In this document: piece by piece, positions 19,259 through 28,348 of the stretch
How positions within the stretch are numbered: position 1 is the stretch's first letter
How the letters are laid out: each line of letters starts with the position of its first letter
Origin: Pseudomonadota bacterium
Lineage (GTDB): Bacteria; Pseudomonadota; Gammaproteobacteria; Burkholderiales; Casimicrobiaceae
Assembly (NCBI GenBank): GCA_018241765.1
Contig: JAFEDD010000035.1
Location: forward strand, 9,412-50,897
Direction of reading: 5' to 3'
Length of the DNA: 41,486 bases
Made by a program: the position numbers and the translations under genes
The notes under the pieces: model-generated
Told to the model about the DNA's origin: nothing
Seen by the model: the letters and a program-made list of their open reading frames with translations, nothing else
The model's database searches: none

Positions 19259-19801
19259 ATGAGCCGTTTCCATCTGCCCGATTCGCCGCTGTTTCGCATC
19301 GCGAAGCCCGAGGACATCCTGCTCGCGCCGAAGCCATGGTTCGTCGCGCTGACGCTGGCGCTGGCCTTCACCGTGAACCTGCTGCCGCTGTCGGGCATCG
19401 CGCTGGCGCTGCGGCCCGATTTCTTCGCGCTGGTGCTCCTCTATTGGGCCATTCATCAGCCGCGATGGGTGGGCATCGGCGTGGCGTGGTGCTGCGGCTT
19501 GTTGACCGACGTCGTCGAGGCCAACCTGTTCGGCCAGCACGCGCTCGCCTACGCGATCCTCGGCTTCGCGGCGGGGTACTTTCATCGCCGTGTGCTGCGC
19601 TTTCCGCTGTGGCAGCAGGCGCTGCATGTGCTCGGCCTTCTGCTCGTCGCGCAGATCGTGGTGCTGGTGCTGCGCCTGATGAGCGGGGCCGGCATGCCCA
19701 ACGTGATTTTTCTGCTTTCGAGTTTCGCCAGCGCGCTGATCTGGCCGCTCATCTCCGCGCTGTTGCAGTGGCCGCAACGCGTGCGCTCATTGCTAGATTA
19801 G
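19259..19801 (+). CDS. mreD: Rod-shape-determining membrane protein MreD
   Basis: 180 residues, mostly hydrophobic, with about five predicted membrane segments (WFVALTLALAFTVNLLPL, FFALVLLYWAIHQP, GIGVAWCCGLLTDVVEANLF, LHVLGLLLVAQIVVLVLRL, IWPLISALLQWPQR). LRPDFFALVLLYW and the GLLTDVVEAN turn are typical of MreD. It works with MreC in the inner membrane. It is nine bases upstream of mrdA. Confidence 0.93.
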   Translation: MSRFHLPDSPLFRIAKPEDILLAPKPWFVALTLALAFTVNLLPLSGIALALRPDFFALVLLYWAIHQPRWVGIGVAWCCGLLTDVVEANLFGQHALAYAILGFAAGYFHRRVLRFPLWQQALHVLGLLLVAQIVVLVLRLMSGAGMPNVIFLLSSFASALIWPLISALLQWPQRVRSLLD

Positions 19802-19810
19802 CGGAGTCCG

Positions 19811-21730
19811 ATGATGCATTCGGAGCTGCGCAACCACGACCAGGAGCTGTTTTGGTATCGGCGCCGTCTCGCCGTGGCCGCGGTCGTCGTCATCGTCGCC
19901 TTCGGCGCGCTGTTCGGCCGCTTCTTCTACCTGCAAGTCATCCAGCGCGAGCACTTCGCGCGCATGGCCGAGGCCAATCGCATCGACGTGCAGCCGGAGG
20001 CGCCCAACCGCGGCATCATCACCGACCGCAACGGCATCGTGCTGGCATCGAACTACTCCGCCTACACGCTCGAGCTCAACCCTCAGAAAATCGCCGATCT
20101 CGACGCCGCCATCGATGAAATCAGCCGCATCGTCGAGGTGACCGCGCGTGATCGGCGCCGCTTCAAGCGTTTGTACGAGGAGTTTCGCAGCAACGACAGC
20201 CTGCCGCTGAAGTCGCGACTGACCGATGACGAGGTCGCCCGCATCGCGGCCAACCGCTACCGGCTGCCGGGCGTGGAGATCAAGGCGCGGCTCTTTCGGC
20301 AATATCCGTTCGGCGAGCTCGCCTCGCATGTAATCGGCTACATCGGGCGCATCAGCCAGAAGGACAAGGAGCGCATCGACCAACACGGTCTGAGTGACAA
20401 CTACCGCGGCTCGGACTACATCGGCAAGGTCGGCATCGAACTCTCCTACGAGAAAGAGCTGCACGGCAGCGCCGGCGCCAACGAGGTCGAGGTCGACGCC
20501 TCGCGTCGCGTGATCCGCACGCTGTCACGCAAACCGCCGGTCACCGGCAACAACCTGCAACTCTCGATCGACATCCGCCTGCAAAAGATCGCCGAAGACG
20601 CCTTCGGCAGCAAACGTGGTGCGCTGGTGGCGATCGAGCCGGCCACCGGTGACGTTCTCGCCTTCGTCAGCCGTCCCGGCTACGACCCGAACCTGTTCGT
20701 CGACGGCATCGACCCGCAGAACTGGGACGCGCTGAACACCTCCGAGGACAAACCCCTGTTGAACCGACCGTTGCAAGGCGCCTATCCACCGGGCTCCACC
20801 TACAAGCCGTTCATGGCGCTGATGGCGCAAGAGCTCGGCATCCGCACGGCGCAGCAGGCGATCCACGACCCAGGCTTCTTCCGCCTCGGCGGCGGCTACT
20901 GGCGCGACGACAAGGCGGGCGGACACGGCACCGTCGATCTCGTGAAGTCGATCGTCGTATCGTGCGACACGTACTACTACCAAGTCGCCGCCGAAGCCGA
21001 CATCGATGCCTGGTCGGCCTTCATGAAGCCGTTCGGTTTCGGGCAGAAGACCGGCATCGACATCGAAGGAGAACTGCCGGGCCTGCTGCCGACGCGCGAA
21101 TGGAAGGCGAAGCGCTTCCCGAAAGACCCGAAGCTGCACGTCGGCGATCAGGTATCGCTGGGCATCGGGCAGGGCTTCAACACCTTCACACCGCTGCAGA
21201 TGGCCTACGCCACGGCGATCCTCGCCAACCGCGGCGTCGCCTTCAAGCCTCATGTGGTGAAGCGCGTGCAGGACGCGCGCACCGGCGAATCGCGTCTGAC
21301 GCAACCGGCGCCGATCTACACCATCGCACTGAAGAGCGAGCACATCGACGCCGTCATGCGAGGTCTCGCCGGCGTCGTCAAGGAGGGCACCGGGCGCGTC
21401 GCCTTCCAGAGCGCCAAGTACACGAGCGGCGGCAAGACCGGCACGGCCCAGGTGTTCAGCCTGCGCGGCGGCGAATACCGCGCCTCGCAGGTGCACGAGC
21501 GCATGCGCGACCACGCGTGGTACATCGCGCTGGCGCCGCTCGAAAAACCCACCATCGCGCTGGTCGCTTTCGTCGAAAATGGCGGCTTTGGTGCCGAGGC
21601 GGCCGCGCCGATCGCCCGCAAGGTCATGGACGCCCATTTCGATCCCGAACTTCTGGCCGCAGCGCTGAAGCGCGAGCCGACGCAGCTCGCGGCCGCCCGC
21701 CCCGACGCCGCCACGAGGCGCGCACGATGA
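19811..21730 (+). CDS. mrdA: Penicillin-binding protein 2 (elongasome transpeptidase)
   Basis: 639 residues. A cytoplasmic stub and one membrane helix (LAVAAVVVIVAFGALFGRFF) precede the pedestal domain (NRGIITDRNGIVLASNYSAY) and the transpeptidase domain. The active-site motifs are intact: STYK with nucleophile Ser329, SCD at 384-386 in place of SxN as usual for PBP2, and KTGTAQ from Lys542. It cross-links peptidoglycan made by RodA during side-wall growth. The start is ATG 19811 or the next codon; GGAG lies a few bases upstream. The stop overlaps rodA as ATGA. Confidence 0.96.
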   Translation: MMHSELRNHDQELFWYRRRLAVAAVVVIVAFGALFGRFFYLQVIQREHFARMAEANRIDVQPEAPNRGIITDRNGIVLASNYSAYTLELNPQKIADLDAAIDEISRIVEVTARDRRRFKRLYEEFRSNDSLPLKSRLTDDEVARIAANRYRLPGVEIKARLFRQYPFGELASHVIGYIGRISQKDKERIDQHGLSDNYRGSDYIGKVGIELSYEKELHGSAGANEVEVDASRRVIRTLSRKPPVTGNNLQLSIDIRLQKIAEDAFGSKRGALVAIEPATGDVLAFVSRPGYDPNLFVDGIDPQNWDALNTSEDKPLLNRPLQGAYPPGSTYKPFMALMAQELGIRTAQQAIHDPGFFRLGGGYWRDDKAGGHGTVDLVKSIVVSCDTYYYQVAAEADIDAWSAFMKPFGFGQKTGIDIEGELPGLLPTREWKAKRFPKDPKLHVGDQVSLGIGQGFNTFTPLQMAYATAILANRGVAFKPHVVKRVQDARTGESRLTQPAPIYTIALKSEHIDAVMRGLAGVVKEGTGRVAFQSAKYTSGGKTGTAQVFSLRGGEYRASQVHERMRDHAWYIALAPLEKPTIALVAFVENGGFGAEAAAPIARKVMDAHFDPELLAAALKREPTQLAAARPDAATRRAR

Positions 21731-22830
21731 TGCAGCAGCTCTGGGCGAAGTTCACCGATCACCTCGATCCCTTCCTGTTCGCCATCGTCACCGCGATCAC
21801 GGCGCTCGGCTTGCTCGTGCTGTTCAGCGCGGCCAATGAGGCGACGGCGCGCGTAGTGTCGCAGTCGCAGAAAGTGGCCATCGCCGTCGTGCTGATGATC
21901 GGCATCGCGCACCTGTCGCCGCAGTTCATCGCCCGCTTTGCGGTGCCGCTGTACGCGCTCGGCATCGTGCTGCTGCTCGGTGTTGCCTTCGGCGGCGAGG
22001 TCGTCAAGGGCGCACGCCGCTGGTTGAAGATTCCCGGTCTCGGCAACGTGCAACCGTCGGAAATCATGAAGATCGCGCTGCCGCTGATTCTCGCCTGGTA
22101 TTTCGAGCGCCACGAAGGCAGCATGAACTGGCGCAATTTCGCGGTTGCCTCGGCGCTCGTGCTGGTGCCCTTCGGGCTCGTCGTGCGCCAACCCGACCTC
22201 GGCACCGCATTGCTGATCGGCGCCTGCGGCTTCTACGTGCTCTATCTCGCCGGACTCGACTGGCGCATCATCGTCGGCGGCGCGCTGCTCGGTGCACTCG
22301 GCTTCTGGGCGGCGTGGGAATTCAACTGGCTGCACGACTATCAGAAAGAGCGCATCCTGACCGTGATCGATCCGACGCGCGATGCCCAGGACGCTGGCTG
22401 GCACACCACGCAGGCGGCGATCGCGATCGGCTCGGGTGGACTCCTTGGCAAGGGCTGGCTGAACGGCACGCAAACGCACCTCGAGTTCCTGCCCGAGAAG
22501 CACACCGACTTCATCTTCGCGGTCTACGGTGAGGAGTTCGGTCTGCTCGGCGGTATCGTGCTGCTCGTGCTGTATCTGCTGATGATCGGGCGCTGCTTCG
22601 TCATTGCCGCCAACGCCTCGACGCTGTTCGGCCGCCTGATGGCGGGCGCGCTGACGCTGATGTTCTTCACCTACGCCTTCGTCAACATGGGCATGGTGAG
22701 CGGCATGCTGCCGGTGGTCGGCGTACCGCTGCCGTTCATGAGTTTCGGTGGCACGGCGCTGATGACGTTGTTCATTGCGGTCGGTATCCTGATGAGTGTG
22801 CAGACGCATCGCAAATTGGTGAACTCATGA
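21727..22830 (+). CDS. rodA: RodA, SEDS-family peptidoglycan glycosyltransferase
   Basis: 367 residues, normal for RodA. It is a multi-pass membrane protein with SEDS hallmarks: GGEVVKGARRWLKIPGLGNVQPSEIMKI, VVRQPDLGTALLI, GWLNGTQTHLEFLPEKHTDF, FAVYGEEFGLLGG and GVPLPFMSFGGTALM. It polymerises lipid II with PBP2. The start overlaps the mrdA stop (ATGA at 21727-21730), which fixes it although the frame stays open far upstream. Its own stop overlaps the rlpA start in the same way. Confidence 0.96.
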   Translation: MMQQLWAKFTDHLDPFLFAIVTAITALGLLVLFSAANEATARVVSQSQKVAIAVVLMIGIAHLSPQFIARFAVPLYALGIVLLLGVAFGGEVVKGARRWLKIPGLGNVQPSEIMKIALPLILAWYFERHEGSMNWRNFAVASALVLVPFGLVVRQPDLGTALLIGACGFYVLYLAGLDWRIIVGGALLGALGFWAAWEFNWLHDYQKERILTVIDPTRDAQDAGWHTTQAAIAIGSGGLLGKGWLNGTQTHLEFLPEKHTDFIFAVYGEEFGLLGGIVLLVLYLLMIGRCFVIAANASTLFGRLMAGALTLMFFTYAFVNMGMVSGMLPVVGVPLPFMSFGGTALMTLFIAVGILMSVQTHRKLVNS

Positions 22831-23795
22831 TGACCCGACGACTGACTCCGGCCAACCGCTGCACGACGGCGCTGCTGCTCACGTTCGCTCTCGCGCTCGC
22901 TGGCTGCGCAAGCAATGCACCGCCGAGCGCCGGCCGCAGCACGGCAGGCACGAGCGGCGCTTCGCCCAAGGCGGGCGCGACGGGGCCGGCGCCGAGCGCT
23001 CGCCCCGGCGCCTATTACAAGGACGACGGCCCGGCCGCGAACGTGCCCGAGGGGCTCGATCGCGTGCCCGACGCGGCGCCGCGCGTCGAGACGCTGCACC
23101 GCTTCGCCAACCGCCCGTACAACGTGTTCGGTGTCGACTACGCGCCGCTCTCCTCGCTCGCGCCGCTGCACCAGCGCGGCGTGGCGTCGTGGTATGGCCG
23201 CAAGTTTCATGGCCAGAAGACGGCCATCGGCGAGCCCTACGACATGTTCGCGATGACGGCCGCGCACCCGACCGCACCGCTGCCGAGCTTCGCGCGGGTG
23301 ACCGCCGTGGCGAGCGGGCGCAGCGTCATCGTGCGGCTCAACGATCGCGGCCCGTTCCACGCCGGCCGCATCATCGATCTGTCCTACGCGGCGGCGCACC
23401 GCCTCGGCATCGCCCAGGGCGGCAGCGGTGAAGTCGATTTCGAACTGCTGCTGCCGCCGTTCGCTGCTTCGACGAGTGTCGCCGCGGCGCCGACCCCACC
23501 GCCCGCGGCCGCGCTGGTGGAGCCGCCGCCGCTGCCCGCCGGCACGACCGTCGACGCCGCGCGCGAGGCTTTTTACGTGCAACTCGGCGCCTTCGGAAAC
23601 TTTGCCAACGCCGAAACGTTCCAACAGCGCATGAATTCCGAGCTCGCGACCGCCCCGCGCGTGCAACAGATCGATGCGCTGTACCGCGTCCGCCTCGGCC
23701 CGTTCGCCACCCGCGAAGCGGCCATCGCCGCACGCGACCGCGCCCAGTCCATCCTTGCCACCTCGCTCCCCATCGTCAGCGGCCCATCCCGATGA
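22827..23795 (+). CDS. rlpA: RlpA septal-ring lipoprotein, lytic transglycosylase-like, with C-terminal SPOR domain
   Basis: 322 residues. It has a lipoprotein signal with lipobox LAGC (Cys27), a low-complexity Ala/Gly/Pro linker, and a double-psi beta-barrel RlpA domain at about residues 117-205 (GVASWYGRKFHGQKTAIGE, FARVTAVASGRSVIVRLNDRGPF, RIIDLSYAAAHRLG). A second Pro/Ala linker leads to a SPOR domain at about 244-320 (FYVQLGAFGNFANAETFQQR to YRVRLGPFATREAA). RlpA cleaves stem-less glycan at the septum and the SPOR domain targets it there. ATGA overlaps at both ends join it to rodA and tolB. Confidence 0.95.
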   Translation: MMTRRLTPANRCTTALLLTFALALAGCASNAPPSAGRSTAGTSGASPKAGATGPAPSARPGAYYKDDGPAANVPEGLDRVPDAAPRVETLHRFANRPYNVFGVDYAPLSSLAPLHQRGVASWYGRKFHGQKTAIGEPYDMFAMTAAHPTAPLPSFARVTAVASGRSVIVRLNDRGPFHAGRIIDLSYAAAHRLGIAQGGSGEVDFELLLPPFAASTSVAAAPTPPPAAALVEPPPLPAGTTVDAAREAFYVQLGAFGNFANAETFQQRMNSELATAPRVQQIDALYRVRLGPFATREAAIAARDRAQSILATSLPIVSGPSR

Positions 23796-25063
23796 AATTC
23801 CTGTTGCACCGCCTTCTGCCCGCCGTCATCGCCTTCGTCGGCGGCGTCGCCCATGCCCAGCTCACCATCGACATCGTGGGTGTCGGCGCGCAGCAGATTC
23901 CGGTCGCGGTCACCGCGTTCGCCGGCGCCGATGCCAGCGCACAACAACTCTCCAGCGTCGTCGAGGCCGACCTCGGCCGCAGCGGCTTGCTGAAGACGGT
24001 CAACGCGAGCGGGCTTTCGCGCGGCGTCGACCTCGCCGCCGTGCCGTTTGCCGAGCTGCGCAGCCGTGGCGCCGACGCGGTCGTCGTCGGCAGCGTGCAG
24101 CCCAGTGGCAACGGACAGTACAGCGTGAGCTTCCGCCTGCTCGACGTGCCGAAGCAGGCGCAACTCACGGGCCTCGTGTTCAACGTCGGCGCGAAGGATC
24201 TGCGCGCCACGGCGCACCGCATCGCCGACATCGTCTACGAGCAGTTGACTGGCGAGAAGGGCGTGTTCAGCACGCGGCTGGCGTACGTTGCGAAGTCCCC
24301 CGGCCGCTTCCAGTTGATCGTCGCCGACAGCGACGGTGCCAACGCCATCGCGGTCGTCAACTCGGTCGAACCGATCATCTCGCCGGCCTGGTCGCCCGAC
24401 GGCACCCGCCTCGCCTACGTCTCGTTCGAGGGCCGCAAGCCGAGCGTGTATCTGCAAAACGTGGCCAGCGGCGAGCGCGCGCTGCTGGTGCGGCTGCCCG
24501 GCAACCAGTCGGCCCCGGCCTGGTCGCCCGACGGGGGGCGGCTCGTGTTCGCGTCGTCGCATCTGGGCGGCACCCAACTCTTCGTCGTCAATGCCGATGG
24601 CAGCAATCTGCGGCGTCTGACGCAGAGCGGCGCCATCGACACGACGCCGAACTGGGCCGTCGACGGCCGCATCTACTTCATGAGCGACCGCGGCGGTTCG
24701 CCGCAGATCTATCGCATGGCGGCCGAGGGCGGCGGCGCCGAGCGCGTGACCTTCGAGGGCAGCTACAACGCGAACCCGCGTGTCGCCGTCGATGGCAAGA
24801 GCATGGTGTTCATGCGCCGCGATGGTGGCCGCGAAGTGCTCGCAGTGCAGGATTTCGCGTCGCGTCAGGTGCAGGTGCTGACGTCAGGCCCGGTCGATGA
24901 ATCGCCCTCGTTCGCGCCCAATGGCAAGCTGATCGCCTATGCCTCGGTGTATAACGGCAGAGGCGTACTGGCTACGGTGTCCTCGGATGGCCGCGTCAAG
25001 CAGCGCCTCGGTGCGAGCAACGCGGATGTGCGCGAACCGGCCTGGGGACCGCTGCCACGATGA
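23792..25063 (+). CDS. tolB: Tol-Pal system beta-propeller protein TolB
   Basis: 423 residues. A signal peptide (LLPAVIAFVGGVAHA) precedes the N-terminal alpha/beta domain (QLTIDIVGVGAQQIPVAV) and a six-bladed beta-propeller with repeated TolB blades (SPAWSPDGTRLAYVS, APAWSPDGGRLVFASS, TPNWAVDGRIYFMSDRGG, NPRVAVDGKSMVFMR, SPSFAPNGKLIAYASVYNGR). TolB is periplasmic, binds Pal and is released by TolA, driving outer-membrane constriction. Its start overlaps the rlpA stop by four bases (23792-23795). In most proteobacteria tolB follows tolQRA; those genes are absent here. Confidence 0.96.
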   Translation: MKFLLHRLLPAVIAFVGGVAHAQLTIDIVGVGAQQIPVAVTAFAGADASAQQLSSVVEADLGRSGLLKTVNASGLSRGVDLAAVPFAELRSRGADAVVVGSVQPSGNGQYSVSFRLLDVPKQAQLTGLVFNVGAKDLRATAHRIADIVYEQLTGEKGVFSTRLAYVAKSPGRFQLIVADSDGANAIAVVNSVEPIISPAWSPDGTRLAYVSFEGRKPSVYLQNVASGERALLVRLPGNQSAPAWSPDGGRLVFASSHLGGTQLFVVNADGSNLRRLTQSGAIDTTPNWAVDGRIYFMSDRGGSPQIYRMAAEGGGAERVTFEGSYNANPRVAVDGKSMVFMRRDGGREVLAVQDFASRQVQVLTSGPVDESPSFAPNGKLIAYASVYNGRGVLATVSSDGRVKQRLGASNADVREPAWGPLPR

Positions 25064-25164
25064 ATCATCATGACCGTCGGACGAGCGCATGAGGCGTTCG
25101 TGCGGCGGCCGGATGTCACGCAATGCCGACCGCTTCGAGCCGGCGACTTTTGAAAGGGATGGCC

Positions 25165-25743
25165 ATGAAACGACTCTGGACTGTGCTTCTCGCAACCGCC
25201 GCCGCGGTGACGCTCGCGGCGTGCTCGTCGACGCCGGAGCAGGCGGCACCAGTCACCGATGCCAACGCGACGGGCAGCACCAGCACGAGCAGCGGCACTG
25301 CCGGCAGTGGCGCCTCGACCAGCGGCACCGGCAATCAAAGCTCGACCAGCGGCAGCAACCTGCAGGGCGCGAGCGGCGCCAACGCGTTGCGGGATCCGCG
25401 CAGCCCGTTGTCACGGCGCGAAATCTTCTACGACTTCGACAGCTATGTCGTGAAAGATGAATACAAGCCGCTGCTCGAAGCGCATGCCGCCTATCTCAAA
25501 GGCAACCGCAACGCGCGCGTGATCGTCGAGGGCAACACCGATGAGCGCGGCAGTCGCGAGTACAACCTCGCGCTCGGGCAAAAGCGCGCCGAGAGCGTGA
25601 AGCAGGTGTTGACGCTGCTCGGCGTCAATCCGGCGCAGATCGAGACGGTCAGCTTCGGCGAGGAAAAGCCGCGCAACACGGCGTCCAACGAAGCGGCGTG
25701 GGCCGAGAACCGTCGCTGCGATCTGCGCTACGCCGGAGAGTGA
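25165..25743 (+). CDS. pal: Peptidoglycan-associated lipoprotein Pal
   Basis: 192 residues from ATG 25165, chosen because AAGGG lies six bases upstream and it gives a compact lipoprotein signal with lipobox LAAC (Cys20). A Ser/Thr/Gly/Ala-rich linker precedes the OmpA-like domain (IFYDFDSYVVKDEYKPLLEA, VEGNTDERGSREYNLALGQ, RAESVKQVLTLLGV). The Asp of NTDERGS and the Arg in KRAES, which bind the diaminopimelate stem, are present. Pal anchors the outer membrane to peptidoglycan and binds TolB. It lies about 100 bases after tolB and three before cpoB. Confidence 0.95.
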   Translation: MKRLWTVLLATAAAVTLAACSSTPEQAAPVTDANATGSTSTSSGTAGSGASTSGTGNQSSTSGSNLQGASGANALRDPRSPLSRREIFYDFDSYVVKDEYKPLLEAHAAYLKGNRNARVIVEGNTDERGSREYNLALGQKRAESVKQVLTLLGVNPAQIETVSFGEEKPRNTASNEAAWAENRRCDLRYAGE

Positions 25744-25746
25744 TCG

Positions 25747-26655
25747 ATGTCGCGCCTGTCCCCGTCGTCGTTGCGACCGAGTCGCGCCCCCCTGCGCCAT
25801 GGGCTCGGCGCCGCCGTGCTCGCGCTCGGCTTCATGACCGGCGCGCAGGCCGGGCTCTTCGATGACGAGGAGGCGCGCCAGCAGATCCTGCAACTGCGCA
25901 CGCAGCTCGACCAGACCCAGCGCTCGCTCGGCGAGCGCATCGGCGAGCTCGAAGCGCAGGCGCGCAACCGCAGCATCATCGATCTGTTCAACCAGGTCGA
26001 AGCCCTGAAGGCAGACTTTGCGAAGCTGCGCGGGCAGATCGAGATGTTGCAGAACGAGCTCGACAACAGCCAGAAGCGCCAGCGCGATCTCTACGTCGAT
26101 CTCGATGGCCGGCTGCGCAAGATCGAGACACAGCTCGCAGCCAGCGCCACGGCGCAGGCTGCGCCCGGCAGCGCACCCTCCGGCACGGTAGCGCCCGCGC
26201 CGGCCACCGGAGCACCCGCGGCAGCCGAGCCGCCGCGCGGCTTGCCGTCGGCGCCGGCCGTCACGCCACCGGCGATCGATCCCGTGGCCGAGCAGCGCAG
26301 CTACGAAGCGGGCCTCGATCTCTTCCGCAGCGGCCGCTTCAGCGAAGCGATCGCGAGCTTCCAGAGCTTTCTGCGCACGTTCAGCCGCAGCACCCTCGCG
26401 CCTTCGGCGCAATACTGGATCGGCAACGCGCTGTACGCCACACGCGACTATCGCGGCGCCATCACGGCGCAGCGGCAGTTGCTCGCGCAGTACCCGGACA
26501 GCGCGAAAGCGCCCGACGCGCTGCTCAACATCGCCACCGCGCAATCCGACCTCGGCGATCTGCAGGGCGCACGCAGCAGCCTTCAGGAAGTCATCGCCAA
26601 ATACCCGAACTCCGAGGCAGCCACCAAGGCGCGGCAGCGACTCGGCGGGCGCTGA
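25747..26655 (+). CDS. cpoB: Cell division coordinator CpoB (YbgF)
   Basis: 302 residues. A signal peptide (AAVLALGFMTGAQAG) precedes an N-terminal trimerising coiled coil of about residues 40-135, a Pro/Ala-rich linker, and C-terminal TPR repeats (YEAGLDLFRSGRFSEAIASF, YWIGNALYATRDYRGAITAQ, LLNIATAQSDLGDLQGARSS, YPNSEAATKARQRL). CpoB coordinates PBP1B activity with Tol-driven constriction. It sits immediately after pal, the normal order, and nine bases before the likely GTG start of mutY. Confidence 0.95.
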   Translation: MSRLSPSSLRPSRAPLRHGLGAAVLALGFMTGAQAGLFDDEEARQQILQLRTQLDQTQRSLGERIGELEAQARNRSIIDLFNQVEALKADFAKLRGQIEMLQNELDNSQKRQRDLYVDLDGRLRKIETQLAASATAQAAPGSAPSGTVAPAPATGAPAAAEPPRGLPSAPAVTPPAIDPVAEQRSYEAGLDLFRSGRFSEAIASFQSFLRTFSRSTLAPSAQYWIGNALYATRDYRGAITAQRQLLAQYPDSAKAPDALLNIATAQSDLGDLQGARSSLQEVIAKYPNSEAATKARQRLGGR

Positions 26656-26663
26656 CGCCGGCG

Positions 26664-27776
26664 GTGCACGGCATCGCCCACGGCGCGGCCACGGTCCCGG
26701 CGGCCGCAACCTCCTTCGCCGGGCGCATCGTCGCCTGGCAACGCGCGCACGGTCGCCACGACCTGCCGTGGCAACGCACGCGCGACCCCTACCGGCTGTG
26801 GCTCGCCGAGATCATGTTGCAGCAGACGCAGGTGGCAACGGTGCGGCCGTACTACGAGCGATTTCTGGCGCGTTTTCCGGACGTCCCGACGCTCGCGGCG
26901 GCCTCCGAAGAGGAGGTGTTGACCCTTTGGGCTGGACTTGGCTACTACCGCCGCGCCCGGAATCTGCACGCCGCCGCGCGCGCGGTGGTGGCCGAACACG
27001 GGGGGCAGTTTCCGCGCTCGGTCGATGCGCTCGCCGCATTGCCGGGCATCGGCCGCAGCACGGCCGCCGCCATCGCCGCCTTCGCGTGGGATGTCGTGGC
27101 TCCGATCCTCGATGGCAACGTGAAACGGGTGCTCGCTCGCCATGCCGCCGTCGAAGCCGTCGCCGGCAGCGCAGCCGCCGAGCGCACGCTGTGGCGCCTC
27201 GCAGGCGAGCGCCTGCCGCAAAGCAGCGCCGATATGGTCGCCTATACGCAGGGCTCGATGGACCTCGGCGCCACGGTTTGCACGCGCGGCGCGCCCGATT
27301 GCGCGCGTTGCCCGGTCGCCGACGATTGCGTGGCGCGGGCGACGGGTCGGAGCGCCGAGCTGCCTCGCGCACGGACAAGGCCGGCGCTGACCGAGCGCCG
27401 CGGCCGCTTCCTCCTGCTGACCCACGGCGCCGACGTGGCGATGGTCAAACGACCGGGACAGGGCGTCTGGGGCGCGCTGTGGTGCCTGCCGGAACTGCCG
27501 CTCGATGCCTCGGACGCTGAAATCGACGCCATCGCCGCGCGCTTCGGCGCACGCGCGCTCGGCGCAAGACAGACGCTCGCCGACGTGCGCCATCGCTTCA
27601 CGCACTTTCAGTTGACCTTCGCCACCGAGCGCATCGCCTGCGCCCGCCGCGAGCCGCACGCGGCGGAGCCGGGCGTGCTGTGGCTTGCTCTCGACGCCGC
27701 GGCCGAAGCGGCGGTGCCCAAGCCCATCGCGCAACTGCTGCGCCGCGGCGCGGCCGATGAGACGTCGGCGAGCTGA
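26664..27776 (+). CDS. mutY: A/G-specific adenine DNA glycosylase MutY
   Basis: 370 residues from GTG 26664. It removes adenine mispaired with 8-oxoguanine. Motifs: LPWQRTRDPYRLWLAEIMLQ with the catalytic Glu, the helix-hairpin-helix LAALPGIGRSTAAAIAAFAW, ILDGNVKRVLAR with the catalytic Asp, and the [4Fe-4S] ligands in C-x6-C-x2-C-x5-C spacing (CTRGAPDCARCPVADDC). A C-terminal NUDIX-like recognition domain follows (RFLLLTHGADVAMVKRPGQG, VWGALWCLPE). The GTG start is uncertain; the conserved core begins about 35 residues in. It is the last gene of the plus-strand run before the second accessory islet. Confidence 0.94.
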   Translation: MHGIAHGAATVPAAATSFAGRIVAWQRAHGRHDLPWQRTRDPYRLWLAEIMLQQTQVATVRPYYERFLARFPDVPTLAAASEEEVLTLWAGLGYYRRARNLHAAARAVVAEHGGQFPRSVDALAALPGIGRSTAAAIAAFAWDVVAPILDGNVKRVLARHAAVEAVAGSAAAERTLWRLAGERLPQSSADMVAYTQGSMDLGATVCTRGAPDCARCPVADDCVARATGRSAELPRARTRPALTERRGRFLLLTHGADVAMVKRPGQGVWGALWCLPELPLDASDAEIDAIAARFGARALGARQTLADVRHRFTHFQLTFATERIACARREPHAAEPGVLWLALDAAAEAAVPKPIAQLLRRGAADETSAS

Positions 27777-28062
27777 TTCCGCACGCGATACAGCTTGATG
27801 CTGGAAGCCGCATCCATAACGGGCTTGGAGCGCGAATTGCGGGCAAAGTCGATTTGAAATCACGAAAAATCACCTCTCCGTGCTCACAAACAAAATTACA
27901 CTTGATAATCAACGTGATAGAGACGTATCAATGAGCATCGAGAGCGTGCGAATGACGCGCAAATGGCGTCAAACCGTAAAAGTTGCTCCGCAAGCCGCAT
28001 CAATCAACGAAAACAGCCAATTCACTCATGGCGAACACGACCCCGCCATCCGCGCGCCGACC
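27777..28062. other. Gene-free stretch left of MITE-like copy B
   Basis: No gene is supported. The composition drops to AT-richer sequence around 27840-27960. A partial arm of the family-2 palindrome is seen at 27791-27834, and a vaguely similar piece (AAAAGTTGCTCCGCAAGCCGCATC) near 27977-28000. Short open frames here have no domain signal. Confidence 0.45.
27791..27834 (+). repeat. Partial arm of palindromic repeat family 2
   Basis: CTGGAAGCCGCATCCATAAC followed by GGGCTTGGAGCG resembles the left arm of the copies at 13561 and 29618 (AAGCCGCATCCAxxAxxGGCTT). A matching right arm could not be found downstream, so this is probably a decayed copy. Confidence 0.45.
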
Positions 28063-28317
28063 GTAGCCTCGATGCAACGAAGTGGAATCGAGGGAGCCGG
28101 TCAGAAATTTTGGGTACGAGAAGTGGCCCACTCACGAAGACAGAAAGCCCACTACAGAACGCCGAAGCCGCCAACGATCCCTTTTTTCCAGTCCCTTTCG
28201 CCGAACGGCGCCGACTTCTCCACCATGACCAATCGTCTGCGGCCGTCGAGCAAGCCGCCGACGCGGTCATGGGCGCGCCGCAGCGCCCTCGATTCCACTT
28301 CGTTGCATCGAGGCTAC
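28063..28317 (-). mobile_element. MITE-like non-autonomous element, copy B, with matched terminal inverted repeats
   Basis: In the plus-strand view the termini are 28063-28093 (GTAGCCTCGATGC to AATCGAGG) and 28287-28317 (CCTCGATTCC to GAGGCTAC). They are exact inverted repeats of each other over at least 31 bases, and each can fold on itself. Relative to copy A at 3200-3516 the element is inverted. Beside its left terminus (in element orientation) 72 of 83 bases match copy A by hand count, and the right subterminal block with CAAAATTTCTGACCGGCTC also matches. The middle differs in sequence and is shorter, giving 255 against 317 bases. No transposase is encoded. Confidence 0.78.
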
Positions 28318-28348
28318 GATGGCTGGCTCGATCCAACGAACGCGACGC

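Noticed and set aside
20962-22830. 622-residue frame containing RodA
   Set aside because: The upstream part is a shifted reading of mrdA; the ATGA overlap at 21727 gives a normal 367-residue RodA.
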